Of a stretch of 64,000 bases of DNA, positions 1 through 10,825 are shown piece by piece (position 1 is the first letter of the stretch; each line of letters opens with the position of its first letter). A program made the translations under genes and the position numbers. This DNA is from Puccinellia tenuiflora (Eukaryota; Streptophyta; Magnoliopsida; Poales; Poaceae), in NCBI GenBank assembly GCA_012064385.1, contig QRDG01000415.1:2682340-2746339 (forward strand), written 5' to 3'. The notes beneath the pieces were generated by a model. That model was not told the DNA's origin and ran no database searches. It saw only the letters and a program-made list of their open reading frames with translations.

Positions 1-1300
1 GGGGGGAAGGCTGATAAACCGGGGTGGCCGGGCCGCGCTAGTAAAGTCAACAATTGTTGCGGTGCCGGTGCACGTACGCGATGCTATCACTAGACCTACC
101 GCCAAAGGCGTTGGGCGACCTCACGAGCCTGTGTAGGATTTATGTGAAAGGGAAGGAAGGACGTCAAAGGAGGCCATTGCCTAGTGGCGTGGAACAAGGT
201 CGCTTCACCCAAGGAGTGTGGCGGCATGGGGATCCCAAACTTGAAAATCCTAAACCTTGCCCTCAGGTGCCGTTGGCCTGCATGCGGCTGAAACGTGACC
301 CCTCTAAGCCGTTGACGTCGCTCAATATTCAAATTCCACGAGAGTCCAAGGCCATATTCGACGCGGCGACCATGACGAATCTAGGTAATGGAGGACATCG
401 TGCCTCATATTCTCGAGGTCGTACCCAAATGGATAGTCCGTACGAGGAAAGTCGGAGATGGCCTCCAGGATGGGGAGTGGATGAGAGACTGTGGCCCAAA
501 CCTTAGTTCTGCAGCCATTCATGAGTTCTTGAGCTTGTGGGTCGGCTTGCAGGAGGTGCAGCTCGATGCGGGAATAGAGGACAAGCTAGTGTGGAGGTGG
601 GAAAGTAACAACTGCTACTCCTCACGCTCAGCCTAGCTATTGAGTTTTCTTCGTGGGGCAAACACGAGCTGCGGGTGCAGATCAGGTGTGGAGGCCGCGG
701 GCTCCGCATGGCTTCCGCTTCTTCGTCTGGCTTGTAGCAAAGAACAAGTCTTGGACCGGGGATAGACTCTTGAGGAGAGGATTGCCGCATCCGGCGGCAT
801 GCCCGATGTGTGACCAGGAGCCGGAGACACTGCAACACCTCTTACTATGCTGCATGGTGGCGAGGGATGTGTGGACTCGCGTTGTGACCTTCTGGAACAA
901 GCCGGGTTGGGTGTCGGATGTGGACTCTTAGATCCTTGCATGGTGGACGGACAAAAGGGCCGGGTCGCATGACAGACGTGAAATATGGACGACCATTACA
1001 CTGGCATTCTGGTGCCGGTTGAGACATGGGAATAATGTGGTGTTCAATGCCGCGAGGCCTTCAGTACAGACAGTTCTTCAGATGGTCCGTACGGAGTTCG
1101 CGGCATGGATGCTAGCGGGGCTGTTTCGGGGAGAGGCAAGCCTATCCCCCAATGGTTGCTGGACGGAGATTTACCATAGGGAGAAGCTGCCACCTTTGTT
1201 TGCAGCAGATGTAGCCGTTAAGACAGTAAAATGACCTTCTTGACCCTTTTTCTATTCAATTGATACACCTTTTTAGGGTGTATTCTAGAAAAAATAACAT
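1..1300 (+). pseudogene. LINE retrotransposon remnant: reverse transcriptase C-terminus with zf-RVT
   Basis: This is the 3' end of a non-LTR retrotransposon open reading frame. Around 157-294 one frame reads KDVKGGHCLVAWNKV followed by GGMGIPNLKILNLALRCRWP, the usual stretch after the polymerase domain in plant LINE ORF2. At 660-930 another frame gives the zinc-binding zf-RVT domain: FFVWLV, then RLLRRGLPHPAACPMC and ETLQHLLLCC, with the Cys/His spacing of the family. After a TAG near 930 the same frame runs WWTDKRAGSHDRREIW to AGLFRGEASL and stops at 1234. The trailing sequence with GGGTGTATTCTAGAAAAAA resembles the 3' end of such elements. The reading frame changes and stops show that it is dead. 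The 5' part lies outside the window or is lost. Family assignment is by remembered motif; the LINE clade is not determined. Confidence 0.8.
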
Positions 1301-1370
1301 CCAAAACGGCAAAGGGATGTTTCCTTCTCGTCCGTGTGACTCATATGTGAAAGAACAACTATGCCCGAGA

Positions 1371-3857
1371 TGTCGCCTAGAGGGGGGGGTGAATAGGCGA
1401 TTAAAACTTTTTCTAATTAGGGGCTTGATAATTGCAGAATAAACTATGCGTTTAAATTAACAAGCCAACAACCTAATTACTAGGCTCACCTATGTGCACC
1501 AACAACTTATGCTAAGCAATTCAAGCAACAAGGTGATATCTATAGAAAAGAACTTCAAGCACGAAGGCTATCACAATGTAAATTGCATAAGTAAAGCTCG
1601 GGTATAGAAATAACCGAGGCACGCGGAGACGAGGATGTATTCCCGAGTTCCTCCTTGTTAAGGGAGTACGTCTCGTTGGAGGGGTGTGAGCTCGCCACAA
1701 GAGGCCTACTCAAGATGCCACAAAGGCCTCACCCTATTCTCCGATGAACCTCACCCAAGGGATTGGTTCACCTTCCACTATCGGAATCCTTCGGGGCGGA
1801 TTCCGGAGCCCTTTTACAACCTCCTTGGGGCACACACCCACAACTCAATTGGGGGCTCCCAAACTCGTGCCGAAGCTTCACAACTCGAAGTCTTCGCGGC
1901 ACCTCCAACCGTCTAGGGTACACAATGCACCCAAGAGGCAACAAGCTCTTGGGAACACAATGCACCCAAGAGTAACAAGCTTCTCAACCTTCAACTTCAC
2001 GTATCACCGTGGAGAGAGCAACCCGATGCAACTAATGCAAGAGGCAAGAACACACGAAGTGGTCAAATCCTTCACTCTCAAATTCCAACCAAAGCAACAA
2101 ATGCTATGGAGGGAATAAGAGAGGAAGAACAAAGGGGATGAACACAAAGCAACCCCAAAATCTAGATCCACAAGATTCCCTCACTTAGAGGGGATTTTGA
2201 TTGGTGGAATGGTAGATCTAGATCTCCTCTCTTGAAACCCTAAATTTGGGCAAGAATCATTGGAGGGGAAGAGAGGAATCAAGCTCACAAGGATTAGAGC
2301 AAAGGGAAAGAGCAAGAACAAGTGAGCAAGGTGTGTAACCAGGTTTTGGGGGGGAAGGAGGCTTTTTATAGCCTCCCCCAAAAACTAGCCGTTGGAGCCT
2401 GTCCAGGCCGGAGACTCCGGAGTAAGTGGCCGGAGACTCCGGCCTGCTGGGTCATCGGGGAGGCCGGAGATTCCGGTCCTTGGGGCCGGAGACTCCGGCC
2501 AGGCCGGAGACTCCGGGCACCCTCCGGGGTAGCTCCGGACCCCTATCCAGAGGCGCACCACACAGATGCAAAGAACGGAGAGAAAACTTGGGGCCGGAGA
2601 TTTCGGGTCCCTTGGGCCGGAGACTCCGGTGGGCCGGAGACTCCGGTCCATCTCCGGGGTACCTCCGGACCCCTGTCCAGAAGCGCACCACAGCAGACAA
2701 ACGGCAGCGAAAATCACAGGCCGGAGACTCCGGGTCCTTGGGGGCGGAGACTTCGGTGTGACCGGAGACTCCGGACCCTCTCCGGGGTAGATCCAAACAG
2801 AGAAAACCAGAACTGCCATAACTTTGCAAATGAAGTCCGAATCGAGTGAATCCAATTTTGTTGGAAAGAGGACGACAAGAGCTTACCCTACAAAAACTGA
2901 AAAATATGAAAACAAGCAAAGGAGATTGTGCAAAGGGATGGAATGGTGAGACCTTTCCAAGCGGATGAACCGGCAAAATCTCCAACACCGAAACGCACAA
3001 GCTTTTCATCAAGACTCCGTTTTCTATGATCTTGGGCTTGTTTCGAAGATAATCACAAGCCCTACAAGATCATGCATATACACATCATAGTCTATCATGT
3101 GAGGAGGAAATCATAAGGAGAGAGTTTGACCTCTCGTAGAAGAGACAAACCGGTAAAACCTCCGATATCAAAAACGCAAGAAGATATTCACGAGATCCGT
3201 TTTTGATGAACTAGAGCTTGGTATGGAGATGAACACAAGCTCTAAATTCTCACATGGATAAAAGCCAAATAAGAACCAATAAAGATGATTGCATGGATGC
3301 AAAGGTTTGAGCTCTCTATGACGATACGATCACGATATTCGGTCGAGAGCCCCTCTTGATAGTACGGCTATCTATCCTATAATCCGGTCTCTCACTAAAC
3401 ATCATGAGACCGGTAAAATAGAAACCCTACCAAGATCATACCTTTGCCTTGTGCTTAAACCACTTGAGGTCGATGAAGACGATCTTCAACTCCTCAAGAC
3501 GCACCACCTTTCTTCATTGCGCTTCGCTTGGTGAAGATTCACATGACGCTCCCCCATACACCAAGATGAGGAAAGCACTCTTCGGCATATCTTCACTTGG
3601 ACTTGAGTGTCGATCAACCCGCACTTAGCCTTGATCAACACAAATCTTTTCTTCCCTTGAGCTTGACTCCAACAAATGGAGATCAAGCAAAGCACCTTGA
3701 CTCCAACACATGGAGACAAGCAAGCTTGGCCTTGATCAACAAATGATCTTGACACAAGCTAAAGGACAACCTACACATAGAGCTCAATGTAAATATTAGA
3801 CCATAGAGATTGTCATTAATTACCAAAACCATGCATGGGATCAACCATGCACTTTCA
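1371..3857 (-). mobile_element. LTR-like repeat, probable solo LTR, non-coding
   Basis: A 2.5-kb block without a credible gene begins TGTCGCCTAGAGGGGGG and ends CATGCACTTTCA. Read on the minus strand it therefore runs TGAAAGTGCATGG to CTAGGCGACA, with TG/CA termini as expected for an LTR. The same terminal sequences are familiar from dispersed grass repeats. I could not find a matching 5-bp target duplication (CGAGA on the left, ATATG on the right), so the ends may be eroded or slightly misplaced. It carries a palindromic minisatellite at 2404-2783. Long frames at 2322-2849 and 2385-2855 are products of that repeat and are not genes. It could instead be an unclassified non-autonomous DNA element. 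Confidence 0.5.
2404..2783. repeat. Palindromic GC-rich minisatellite, core CCGGAGACTCCGG
   Basis: The 13-bp core CCGGAGACTCCGG reads as CCGGAG-A-CTCCGG, an inverted repeat around a single base. I count eight exact copies and three one- or two-base variants in about 380 bp. They are irregularly spaced and often linked by CCTTGGGG or by a CTCCGGGGTA motif. Every copy could form a small cruciform. The repeat keeps several long frames open, which explains the overlapping RP-E-T-P/G-D-S-G peptides. Confidence 0.9.
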
Positions 3858-4229
3858 ATATGCTATACAAAAGATCGGGCAGGTGGAACTATATTTTTTT
3901 CTGAACAAAGAATTTAAGGACAAAAACTTCATGGACCATCATCAATGGGCCCGCCTTACATCCACTCAGCGATAGAGAAAAGCGCGGGGAGAGGAGGTGA
4001 CAATTGGAACAATTAAATGGAGACGAAAGTAATCGGGTGACGAGACAATTAATAAAGTGAAAATTGACATCATTAGTTCCATGAAATTTCTTGTCGGCTG
4101 CTCTGTGTTCAAGCTAGTAGTACGAAGATGAAATTCATATTGCATTTTTGGAGAGACAAATGGCTGACGTGCAAATAGCATGTCGCGAAGAGGGCTCTCT
4201 CGCGCAATCAATCAGTCAGTTGGACATCA
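3858..4229. other. Spacer without recognisable gene
   Basis: About 370 bp between the LTR-like block and the MULE target site. I see no coding signature, MITE ends or tandem repeat. Confidence 0.6.
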
Positions 4230-4238
4230 TAATTTCGG

Positions 4239-4488
4239 GAGTAAAATTCACCAACGGTCACTGAACTCGTGCGGCGCGTGCAACTTAGTCACTGAACTCA
4301 AGAAGTGTAATTTTCAGGTTGTGAAACTTGTTCCGTGTGTGCACATACGGTCACTAACGACGTTCTCCTACGTATTCCGTCCATGTGTCGTCGGCTGTAC
4401 CGTCGGCTTTGGCCACGTTAGCGTATGGGGGACCGCGGGAGGGATAGTCTGGGACTGTGAGGGGGTTTCTGCAAAACTTGCTCGCGGG
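4239..4488 (+). repeat. Left terminal inverted repeat of the MULE
   Basis: Reverse-complement match to 8824-9073, starting GAGTAAAATTCA. The inner part ends near GCAAAACTTGCTCG. It presumably contains the transposase binding site and the promoter of the GRF gene that starts at 4576. Confidence 0.93.
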
Positions 4489-4575
4489 TCAAAATCCCCA
4501 ATTCAACCTAAAAACCGAACCCTAAATCCCCACATCGCTCGCCTCCTCTTCCTTCTCTGTTTTCTTGCTCTAGCA

Positions 4576-4910
4576 ATGTCTGCCGCTGCCAGTATCTCTT
4601 CCGCCGGCGGCGCTAACTCCCCTAATTTCTCCCTTTAATCAACTGCCTGACTTGCGGAAGGGTGGTGGAGCGTTGGTGTCGAACACCGTCAAGCACCCAG
4701 GATGGAGGTTCTACAAGTGCCCAATGGACAAGGTATTTTCACCTCTTCTCTATCTCAAAGATCTGTTATTTTCCTCACCCTACTTATTCTATGCAGAAAA
4801 CCTGTGCTTTCTGGCACTGGGAGCGACAGTACGAGGAATATCTACTGGAGCATGGTCATCTGGGCGGTGCTGAATTTGCTGTTACTTCTGCTCCCTTGGC
4901 TACTGCTTGA
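4576..4910 (+). pseudogene. GRF-type zinc-finger gene inside the MULE, two exons, frameshifted
   Basis: A start codon at 4576 opens MSAAASISSAGGANS. A GRF zinc finger follows, split over frames: PLINCLTCGRVVER in one, then KHPGWRFYKCPMDK in another. A GT donor at 4733 and an AG acceptor ending at 4796 delimit a short intron. Exon 2 reads KTCAFWHWERQYEEYLLEHG to a TGA at 4908-4910. The C-x2-CG, HPGWRFYKC and CAFWHWE blocks match the GRF consensus (Cys pairs plus a Gly-Arg-Phe-like core), a small zinc-binding fold found in several nucleic-acid enzymes. At least two frame changes in exon 1 break the gene unless splicing differs. It converges on, and overlaps by about 10 bp, the 3' end of the transposase gene. 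Its role in transposition is unknown. Confidence 0.7.
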
Positions 4911-7900
4911 GCTGCCTTGGCTGCTGCCTTAGCTGCTGCTTGATCTGCCTTTTTTTCTCAAGCTCCATTTGCTTTGCTGCCTTGGCTGCTGCCTGGGCTG
5001 CCTTCTTCTCCTGTAGAAGCTTCTTTCTCTGCTCTGCATCATGTTCTTTTTTCAGCTGTGCCTGTAGCCTTCTCTGTTCTGTAGCTTCTTTCCTTTGCTG
5101 AGCTCTCTCTACAGCTCTAGCCTGCTTCTCAAGGGTTTTCTTCTCCACATCTTCTACTTCTTAAGCTCTGCAGCTTCTTTTCTCTCTTGAAATTCTTTGA
5201 GTTTTTCTTGCTTCAGTACCTGTGCCTGCATTGCAATGTTCTGCACTGATGGACCAGTAGCAGCAGCTTCTCTGGCAGCAGCAATGAAGCTAGACTCTGG
5301 TAGTGCCACAGGGTGCCTTATTTCCCTAGGAGGTGGTAACTATAAGAAATTACAGTTTAATATTGAGATGAGCTGCAATGTAGGGATAAGCACAGTTAAA
5401 GTGAATGTAGGGATGAGCACTCACATTTTCTTGCATCACATCCAGCATGGTGTCCTCCATGTTTGAATATCTTGGTCTCTCATCATGAGGAGCAACTTGA
5501 AAATCTTGCTCCTGAAAGAATTTTCTCTTAGTGAAAGAATCTAAATATGCAATATACATTTAGGGAGCAGAGTAATTACCTGAGTAATGACAGGCTCTTC
5601 CACTTCATTTGGCTGCTCTAGCACTGTTCTTCCTCTCTTCCTAGCTTGCTTTTTAGGTGCCATGCCTGCTTTGAAGGACTCACAACCAGCTCTATTGTGT
5701 CCTCTTTCACCACAGTGGCTGCACTGAATAATTGTGCCATGCTTAGATAATTTAATTCCACTCTTGCTAAGTTTCTCTTCAGGTTGCTTTCTCTTGTTCT
5801 TCTTCTTTCTTCCCACTTTCTTTTCATACTTGGGAGGAGCAATTTTTGGGCAATCCACAATCTTGTCCCACTCAGACTGGTCCCTAAATGGCATAAGCAT
5901 GTGACCATAAGCCTTTTTATAATTTTTCACAAAGTAGCAAGGATGCACATGATCAACAGGATTAATTCTCTCTTGCCTCATGCAAGCAATTGCATGATGG
6001 CATGGTTTGCCTATCAAATTCCACCTCTGACAGATGCAAGCATTGTTCAACAACTCTACTATGTAATCCCTGCCACTACTCTCAACTTGGTAAACACCAG
6101 CTCCTGCATTTGCTGATATAAAGCAATTGTTGGACAATTCTACGTATTTGTCTAGTTGCTTCTGTATTTTGGGACATATGGGTCCTGTAAACAACTCCAC
6201 TTCATCCCTCTTGTTCCCAAGTCTTGTTGTCAGCTGGTTGAAAATCCTTTTAATCATGGAAATGATTGGAAGTTCTCTTGCCTCTAATATGTACCTGCAT
6301 ATGATTAGAAATGGTCTTTTAGCAAGATTGAAAATGGTTCAAGTCTGCAATGATTCAAAATGGTTCAAAGCTTACTTGTTGAAAACCTCAGAAATGTTGT
6401 TTAGTAAGAGGTCACACTTGGGCCAATCATTTTGAAAAGCTTTCACCCACTGGTTGGGGGGGATTTCTTCAAGCCATTTGTATGCCTCAATGTTGATGGC
6501 CTTCATCTCCTCCATAGCTTCATTGTACCTTACAACTTGAGTGCATCTTGCTATCTTCCACAGCTGGTTTTTTAGTACCTCTCCTCTGAATTGTTGATTG
6601 AAATTCTGCCATAGATGTCGCACACAGAACCTGTGCTCTGCTTCAGGGAAGTATTGCTTGACAGCTGCAATCAAGCCCTACAAGTGCAACAAAGCAATTA
6701 ACATGATGCAGCTAAGCAATTAACATGGTGCAGCAAAGCAGTAAAATTCCAATTACCTTTTGCTTATCTGACATTATTGTCCACAGTGAAGTGTCTTCAA
6801 TCCCCAGATCAGTCTTTAGTGTTGACATAAACCACTTCCAACTTTCTGTGTCTTCAATTGCAACAACAGCAAATGCAATTGGAAAGATACATTCATTAGG
6901 ATCTACTCCAACAGCAGTTAATAAAATGCCTCCACTGTTGGTCTTCAGGTGGCATCCATCCAGGCAAATAAAGGGCCTGCAACCTTCCATAAATCCTCTC
7001 TTCATTGCATCAAAGCTGAAATAACATCTTTTAAACCTGCCTTCATCTGTCAGTCCAATATAGAATGTGCTCCCTGGATTTGACCTCCTCAGCTCAGTTG
7101 CAAAATCCCAGAGATTGTTGTATTGGGCATCTTCATCTCCATAGATAAGTCTTTGTGCTAATTTCCTTGCTCTACCAAGTTTTGATCTAGAAACTGTCAT
7201 GTTCCAATCCTTTTGCACAAGCCTTCCTAAATTCTTCAAGCTGATCTTCTCATCTGCTCTAACTGTCTCAATGTATTTTTCTGCAATGAATTTATAGCTA
7301 AAAGCCCTGATCTTCCACTTCTTTGCGCAAGTGTGATTATCATTCAGTCTCTTTATCATGAAACACTTGCTTCTGTTGTCATATGAGGCCCACATGTACC
7401 AGGGACATCCTTCCTCACACCTAGCTGCTATCCTCTGCTTGTCATTTGTTGGCAGGGTAATTGGCACTCTGTTTTGGCATGTATACTCACTGATAGCCTT
7501 TCTAAGTAACTCAACTGATGCAAATATTTGACCAACTTTGAATGTTGGTTTCAACATGTCCTCTGCTCCAAATGTTTTGAATTTCAACCTAATTTCTTCA
7601 TCATCTTCTGAATCTGGCAACTGAAGGTCCTCTTCTTCTGAATCTGCTTCTTTCTTCCCCTTTAAATCTCTCTGGTGCATGTGATCATCATACAGGTCAT
7701 CATCATCCTCTGATATTTGATGATCACTGTCAACAATCTCTGGCACATACTCCTCATCCTCACATGATTCACTGTCATCATTATCTACCACTTGACCTCC
7801 TCCCTGGCTCTGCTCAATGTTGTTGTCAGTATCCACATACATGCACAACACCTTGTTCCCAATTGCTACTGCACATGACATGTTCTCAGTGTCCTGTGCA

Positions 7901-8172
7901 GAAGTTATTTCTGACAATCCATTGTGCATCATTTCAAAGCCAGGCAAACACCAGTAAGCCCTTGCTGTCCCTGAAAAATCAAAGCCTAATTCCCACAATA
8001 TCTGCTGAACACTGCTCAGCCACCAGTAGCCTCTGTCGCAGTAATCAAACCAGTTCTGAGTCCCACCAATGTAAGACCTGTCTAAGCCATCTCCAAGGAA
8101 AAACCCACCGTAACTGACAGCAAGAGTGAACATATCCTCTTCTTCATCACCTAAAATTGAGTACATGTGCAA
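4900..8172 (-). CDS. MULE transposase (MuDR type), five exons, nearly intact
   Basis: This is the DDE transposase expected to bind the TIRs and cut and paste the element. Exons inferred from GT-AG sites are about 8150-6757, 6677-6376, 6294-5580, 5511-5425 and 5339-4900. Joined frames agree across the junctions I checked. The PB1-like N-terminus starts at MFTLAVSYGGFF (Met at 8133); the frame is open to an ATG at 8172. An acidic linker, a MuDR N-terminal region and the MULE catalytic domain follow (FICLDGCHLK, then TIMSDKQK joined to GLIAAVKQYFPEAEHRFCVRH, with a candidate Glu in EAYKWLEEIP). Exon 3 carries a SWIM finger (CICQRWNLIGKPCHHAIACM) and a CX2CX4HX4C knuckle (CSHCGERGHNRAGC). The C-terminus is a charged coiled coil. 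One apparent single-base frameshift near 5150-5165 falls after all conserved domains. The total would be roughly 950-970 residues. Confidence 0.88.
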
Positions 8173-8335
8173 GTTCAGTTAACACCATAAGCACACAAAA
8201 TTTCCAAGTTTCAGTTAACACTTGTACTGTTCATAAATTCAGTTAACATCGAAGATTCAGTTAACACTTTTACTGTTCATGAATTCAGTTCGCATGCAAA
8301 CTTCAGTTAACACATTTACTGGTCACAAATTCACT
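8165..8335. repeat. Degenerate tandem repeat with TTCAGTTAACA core
   Basis: Five to six copies of a TTCAGTTAACA-like core at roughly 25-45-bp spacing lie just upstream of the transposase coding start and may be transcribed as leader or intron. Several copies are joined by a TTTACTG(G/T)TCA segment. Confidence 0.7.
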
Positions 8336-8823
8336 CCTCAAGTTTACTACAAACCATAACCATCTACCCTACAATCGAAATTCATCAATTTTACCGGAGC
8401 AGAGCACGCAAACAGACCACAAAAACCCTGCCATTGCTTGTTCAACAGACCTCAAAACCCTACCAGAAACACACAATCTGACCACAAGAACAGACATACA
8501 AACCCGAGCATAGGGTGGCAAAAGTGCAGGAAGGGTTCCACATGACACCTACAGTGCAGAGGAAAACAAAGAAATTCATGGCGGAGGGTTCTAGAACGCA
8601 CCGTAAACTGGGGGAGGCTCGCCATCTGCTCGTTGCCGCGGTGCCATGATTCGAAGTTCGCCCCGCCGCCGGTCGCAGCCTTTCGCGCCGCCGGCAAAAG
8701 TTATGCCAAACCCTAGGCGATCATCGTCGCCTCCGCCTCCGCCTCTCCCCTTTCTTTCCTTTCTTTCCCTTTCTTTCTCTCCGAATCAGCCGGATACGAA
8801 ACGTCGAGATGGGCCTGGTATAC

Positions 8824-9073
8824 CCCACGAGCAAGTTTTGCAGAAACCTCCTCCCAGTCCCAGACTATCCCTCCCGCGGTCCCCCATACGGTGACGTGGC
8901 CAAAGCCGACGGTACAGCCGACGACACGTGGACGGAATACGTAGGAGAACGGCGTTAGTGACCGTATGTGCACACACGGAACAAGTTTCACAACCCGAAA
9001 ATTACAATTCCTGAGTTCAGTGACTAAGTTGCACGCGCCGCACGAGTTCAGTGACCGTTGATGAATTTTACTC
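8824..9073 (-). repeat. Right terminal inverted repeat of the MULE
   Basis: Reverse complement of the left arm with scattered substitutions. It presumably serves as the promoter-side end of the minus-strand transposase gene, as MULE TIRs commonly do. Confidence 0.93.
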
Positions 9074-9082
9074 TAATTTCGG

Positions 9083-9398
9083 GTCTAAATGCATGGTGCC
9101 TCCACGGCTCCATCCGGATCCACTGCTGAAATCGTGCGTAACGGTACTGCATTTGTTCGGCATGATATACGAGCCTGCCTTCCTGCCTCAAGCTTGGACC
9201 GTTGGGGTCAGGCGAAAGCATGCGATGCTCCGATCGACAAGACGCCCCACTCTGTGATGTAGCTTTGGGGTGTTGCTTCATTTCCCTGTATGCTAATCGC
9301 ACAAATACGGGTTTATACGCATACCGCATAGGCGTGTACAATTGACGTGTGCACTCTGCTTCCACCTCCAGACCGTGCCCACTGCGGCTGCTCTTTGG
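9083..9398. other. Spacer without gene
   Basis: About 315 bp after the MULE target duplication. No credible coding or repeat signature is visible; open frames here lack recognisable domains. Confidence 0.55.
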
Positions 9399-9559
9399 TA
9401 CTCCCTCCGTTTTTAAATATACAATATTTTAGACATGTCAATATGGTCTACACACGAAACAAAATGAATAAATCTATATATTAAATATGTCTAGATATAT
9501 GCGTACCTATCTTTATTATTAAATGGTAAAACATTTTATATTCAGGAACATAGGGAGTA
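9399..9559. mobile_element. Stowaway (Tc1/mariner) MITE
   Basis: It starts TACTCCCTCCG and ends CATAGGGAGTA, the Stowaway terminal consensus with TA target sites. The 161-bp length and AT-rich interior fit a non-autonomous MITE. Confidence 0.85.
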
Positions 9560-9730
9560 GCTCGGCAAGTAGCGACAAAAATCATGGCTCCCATCACAAG
9601 ATCGAGCTAGGACGTCGCGGAGGATCAAGGCACGGGGACAATAAGGGACAAGAATAATTTATGCACAAAACCAGAGATATGAGGGACGTCCTTGGGTTAC
9701 GTTTTGGACAAACTGGGGATGATCCAAAAC

Positions 9731-10545
9731 AGTCGAAAACTCTTCCCATTTCCCAACCCTAGAGAGGCGTCTAAGGTGGCGGCGGTGACCAATTTGCCAC
9801 CTCCCTCCGCCAGCGAGACCGTAGGTCCCTGCCTCCTCCGTCTGGCGTTCTGGCGACGACATGGGGTGGGGACCTTGGGGCTTCGACTCTGGCGTTTAGG
9901 TAAGGTTGGCCTCAGTTTTATTTGGGGCGTCGCATCGTTGGTGGAAACGGCGCCGCGTTGGAATAAGGTGTCCATGCTTCTCCCCCATCTCGACGGTGCA
10001 GTAATCAACGGCGGCGTGGAGCGGGTGGCTTTGTATTCTCACCGTTCTTCAGACCTGGCGAGATTGGTTTATCAGTGTGTCGCTCTTCGCGGTGGCGCTG
10101 GCGGCCAGGACGATGGTCCGAAGGTGGTGGATTTTGTCGTTTTTTCCTGATTTCCACCATGGGATGTGGCGGATCTGGGTCCAAGGTAGCACGGGGACGT
10201 CCCCCGGTCAACGTGCCACAGAGACATGTGTTGATCGCTGCTTACAGCAGGCCTGTTCATCGACTCACAAAGCCTCGTTGCCGATACTGCTTTTTTGGAC
10301 CTGGCAATGGTCGAGGTTCGGTGTCACTTCCGGCGTGGCAGCCGCTGGCTTCTGTGAGTGCGGGGAAATCTAGGGACGGTTTTGTATTTTTCTACCTTTT
10401 AGGGTTCCATCTACAAAGTTTTCAGGACAATCATGTTTGTCTGGTCAGTTTTTTAGTGGAATAGTTTTTTAGTTTTCACGTGTGTATTTGTTCTTGTAAA
10501 TTGATTTTTGTTAATGGAATACGTGGTTGCTTTCTAAAAAAAAAA
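9731..10545 (+). mobile_element. Polyadenylated retroposon (LINE- or SINE-like), non-coding
   Basis: A GC-rich 5' half passes into a T-rich 3' half with TTGTTAATGGAATACGTGG followed by an A tract at 10536-10545. It is bracketed by imperfect repeats, TGGGGATGATCCAA just upstream and TGGGGGAATGATCCGA just downstream, which look like a 14-16-bp target duplication made by LINE machinery. No reverse-transcriptase domain is visible, so it may be a LINE with 5' and 3' untranslated regions joined. Frames at 9692-10150 and 10075-10464 have no recognised domain. Confidence 0.6.
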
Positions 10546-10579
10546 TGGGGGAATGATCCGATATTTTTGGATAGTTTTA

Positions 10580-10825
10580 GGGACTTTGATTCGTAAATTC
10601 TCAAAACAGAGCAATAGAAAAAACATAAGATTAAAATATCATGTCTAGTTGAATCCTTACAAGATATGTATTACACAAAACATTGTGTAATGCAATGCTA
10701 TGGGGGAGAAATCCTAATTAAGGATCTAAACCTATAAATCAAACACGCACGTTATTTTTTTTCCTAAGGATAAAAAGGCATACGAAATTCGTATGATGTA
10801 TCTCTTTCTTGAATCAAAGCAGCCC
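10580..10825. mobile_element. MITE, probably Tourist/PIF-Harbinger-like
   Basis: The ends GGGACTTTGATTC and GAATCAAAGCAGCCC are imperfect inverted repeats, bordered by TTA on the left and TAA on the right, as for T-A-rich 3-bp Harbinger sites. It is 246 bp with no coding capacity. A hAT-type MITE is the alternative. Confidence 0.6.

Larger units (their letters stand above)
4239..9073. mobile_element. Complete Mutator-like element (MULE), 4.8 kb, with long TIRs and 9-bp TSD
   Basis: The element begins GAGTAAAATTCACCAACGG and ends with the complementary TGATGAATTTTACTC. The terminal inverted repeats run about 250 bp on each side (4239-4488 and 8824-9073) and are highly similar. They are flanked by an exact 9-bp duplication, TAATTTCGG, at 4230-4238 and 9074-9082. 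Nine-bp duplications and long TIRs are diagnostic of Mutator-like elements. Inside are a spliced MuDR-type transposase on the minus strand and a small GRF zinc-finger gene on the plus strand, converging near 4900. The exact target duplication and near-intact transposase suggest a fairly young, possibly autonomous insertion. Confidence 0.95.

Noticed and set aside
2322..3012. Overlapping frames of 74-186 codons on both strands rich in RRLR, PETP and GDSG
   Set aside because: Direct translations of the palindromic minisatellite; several frames open at once and no conserved domain.
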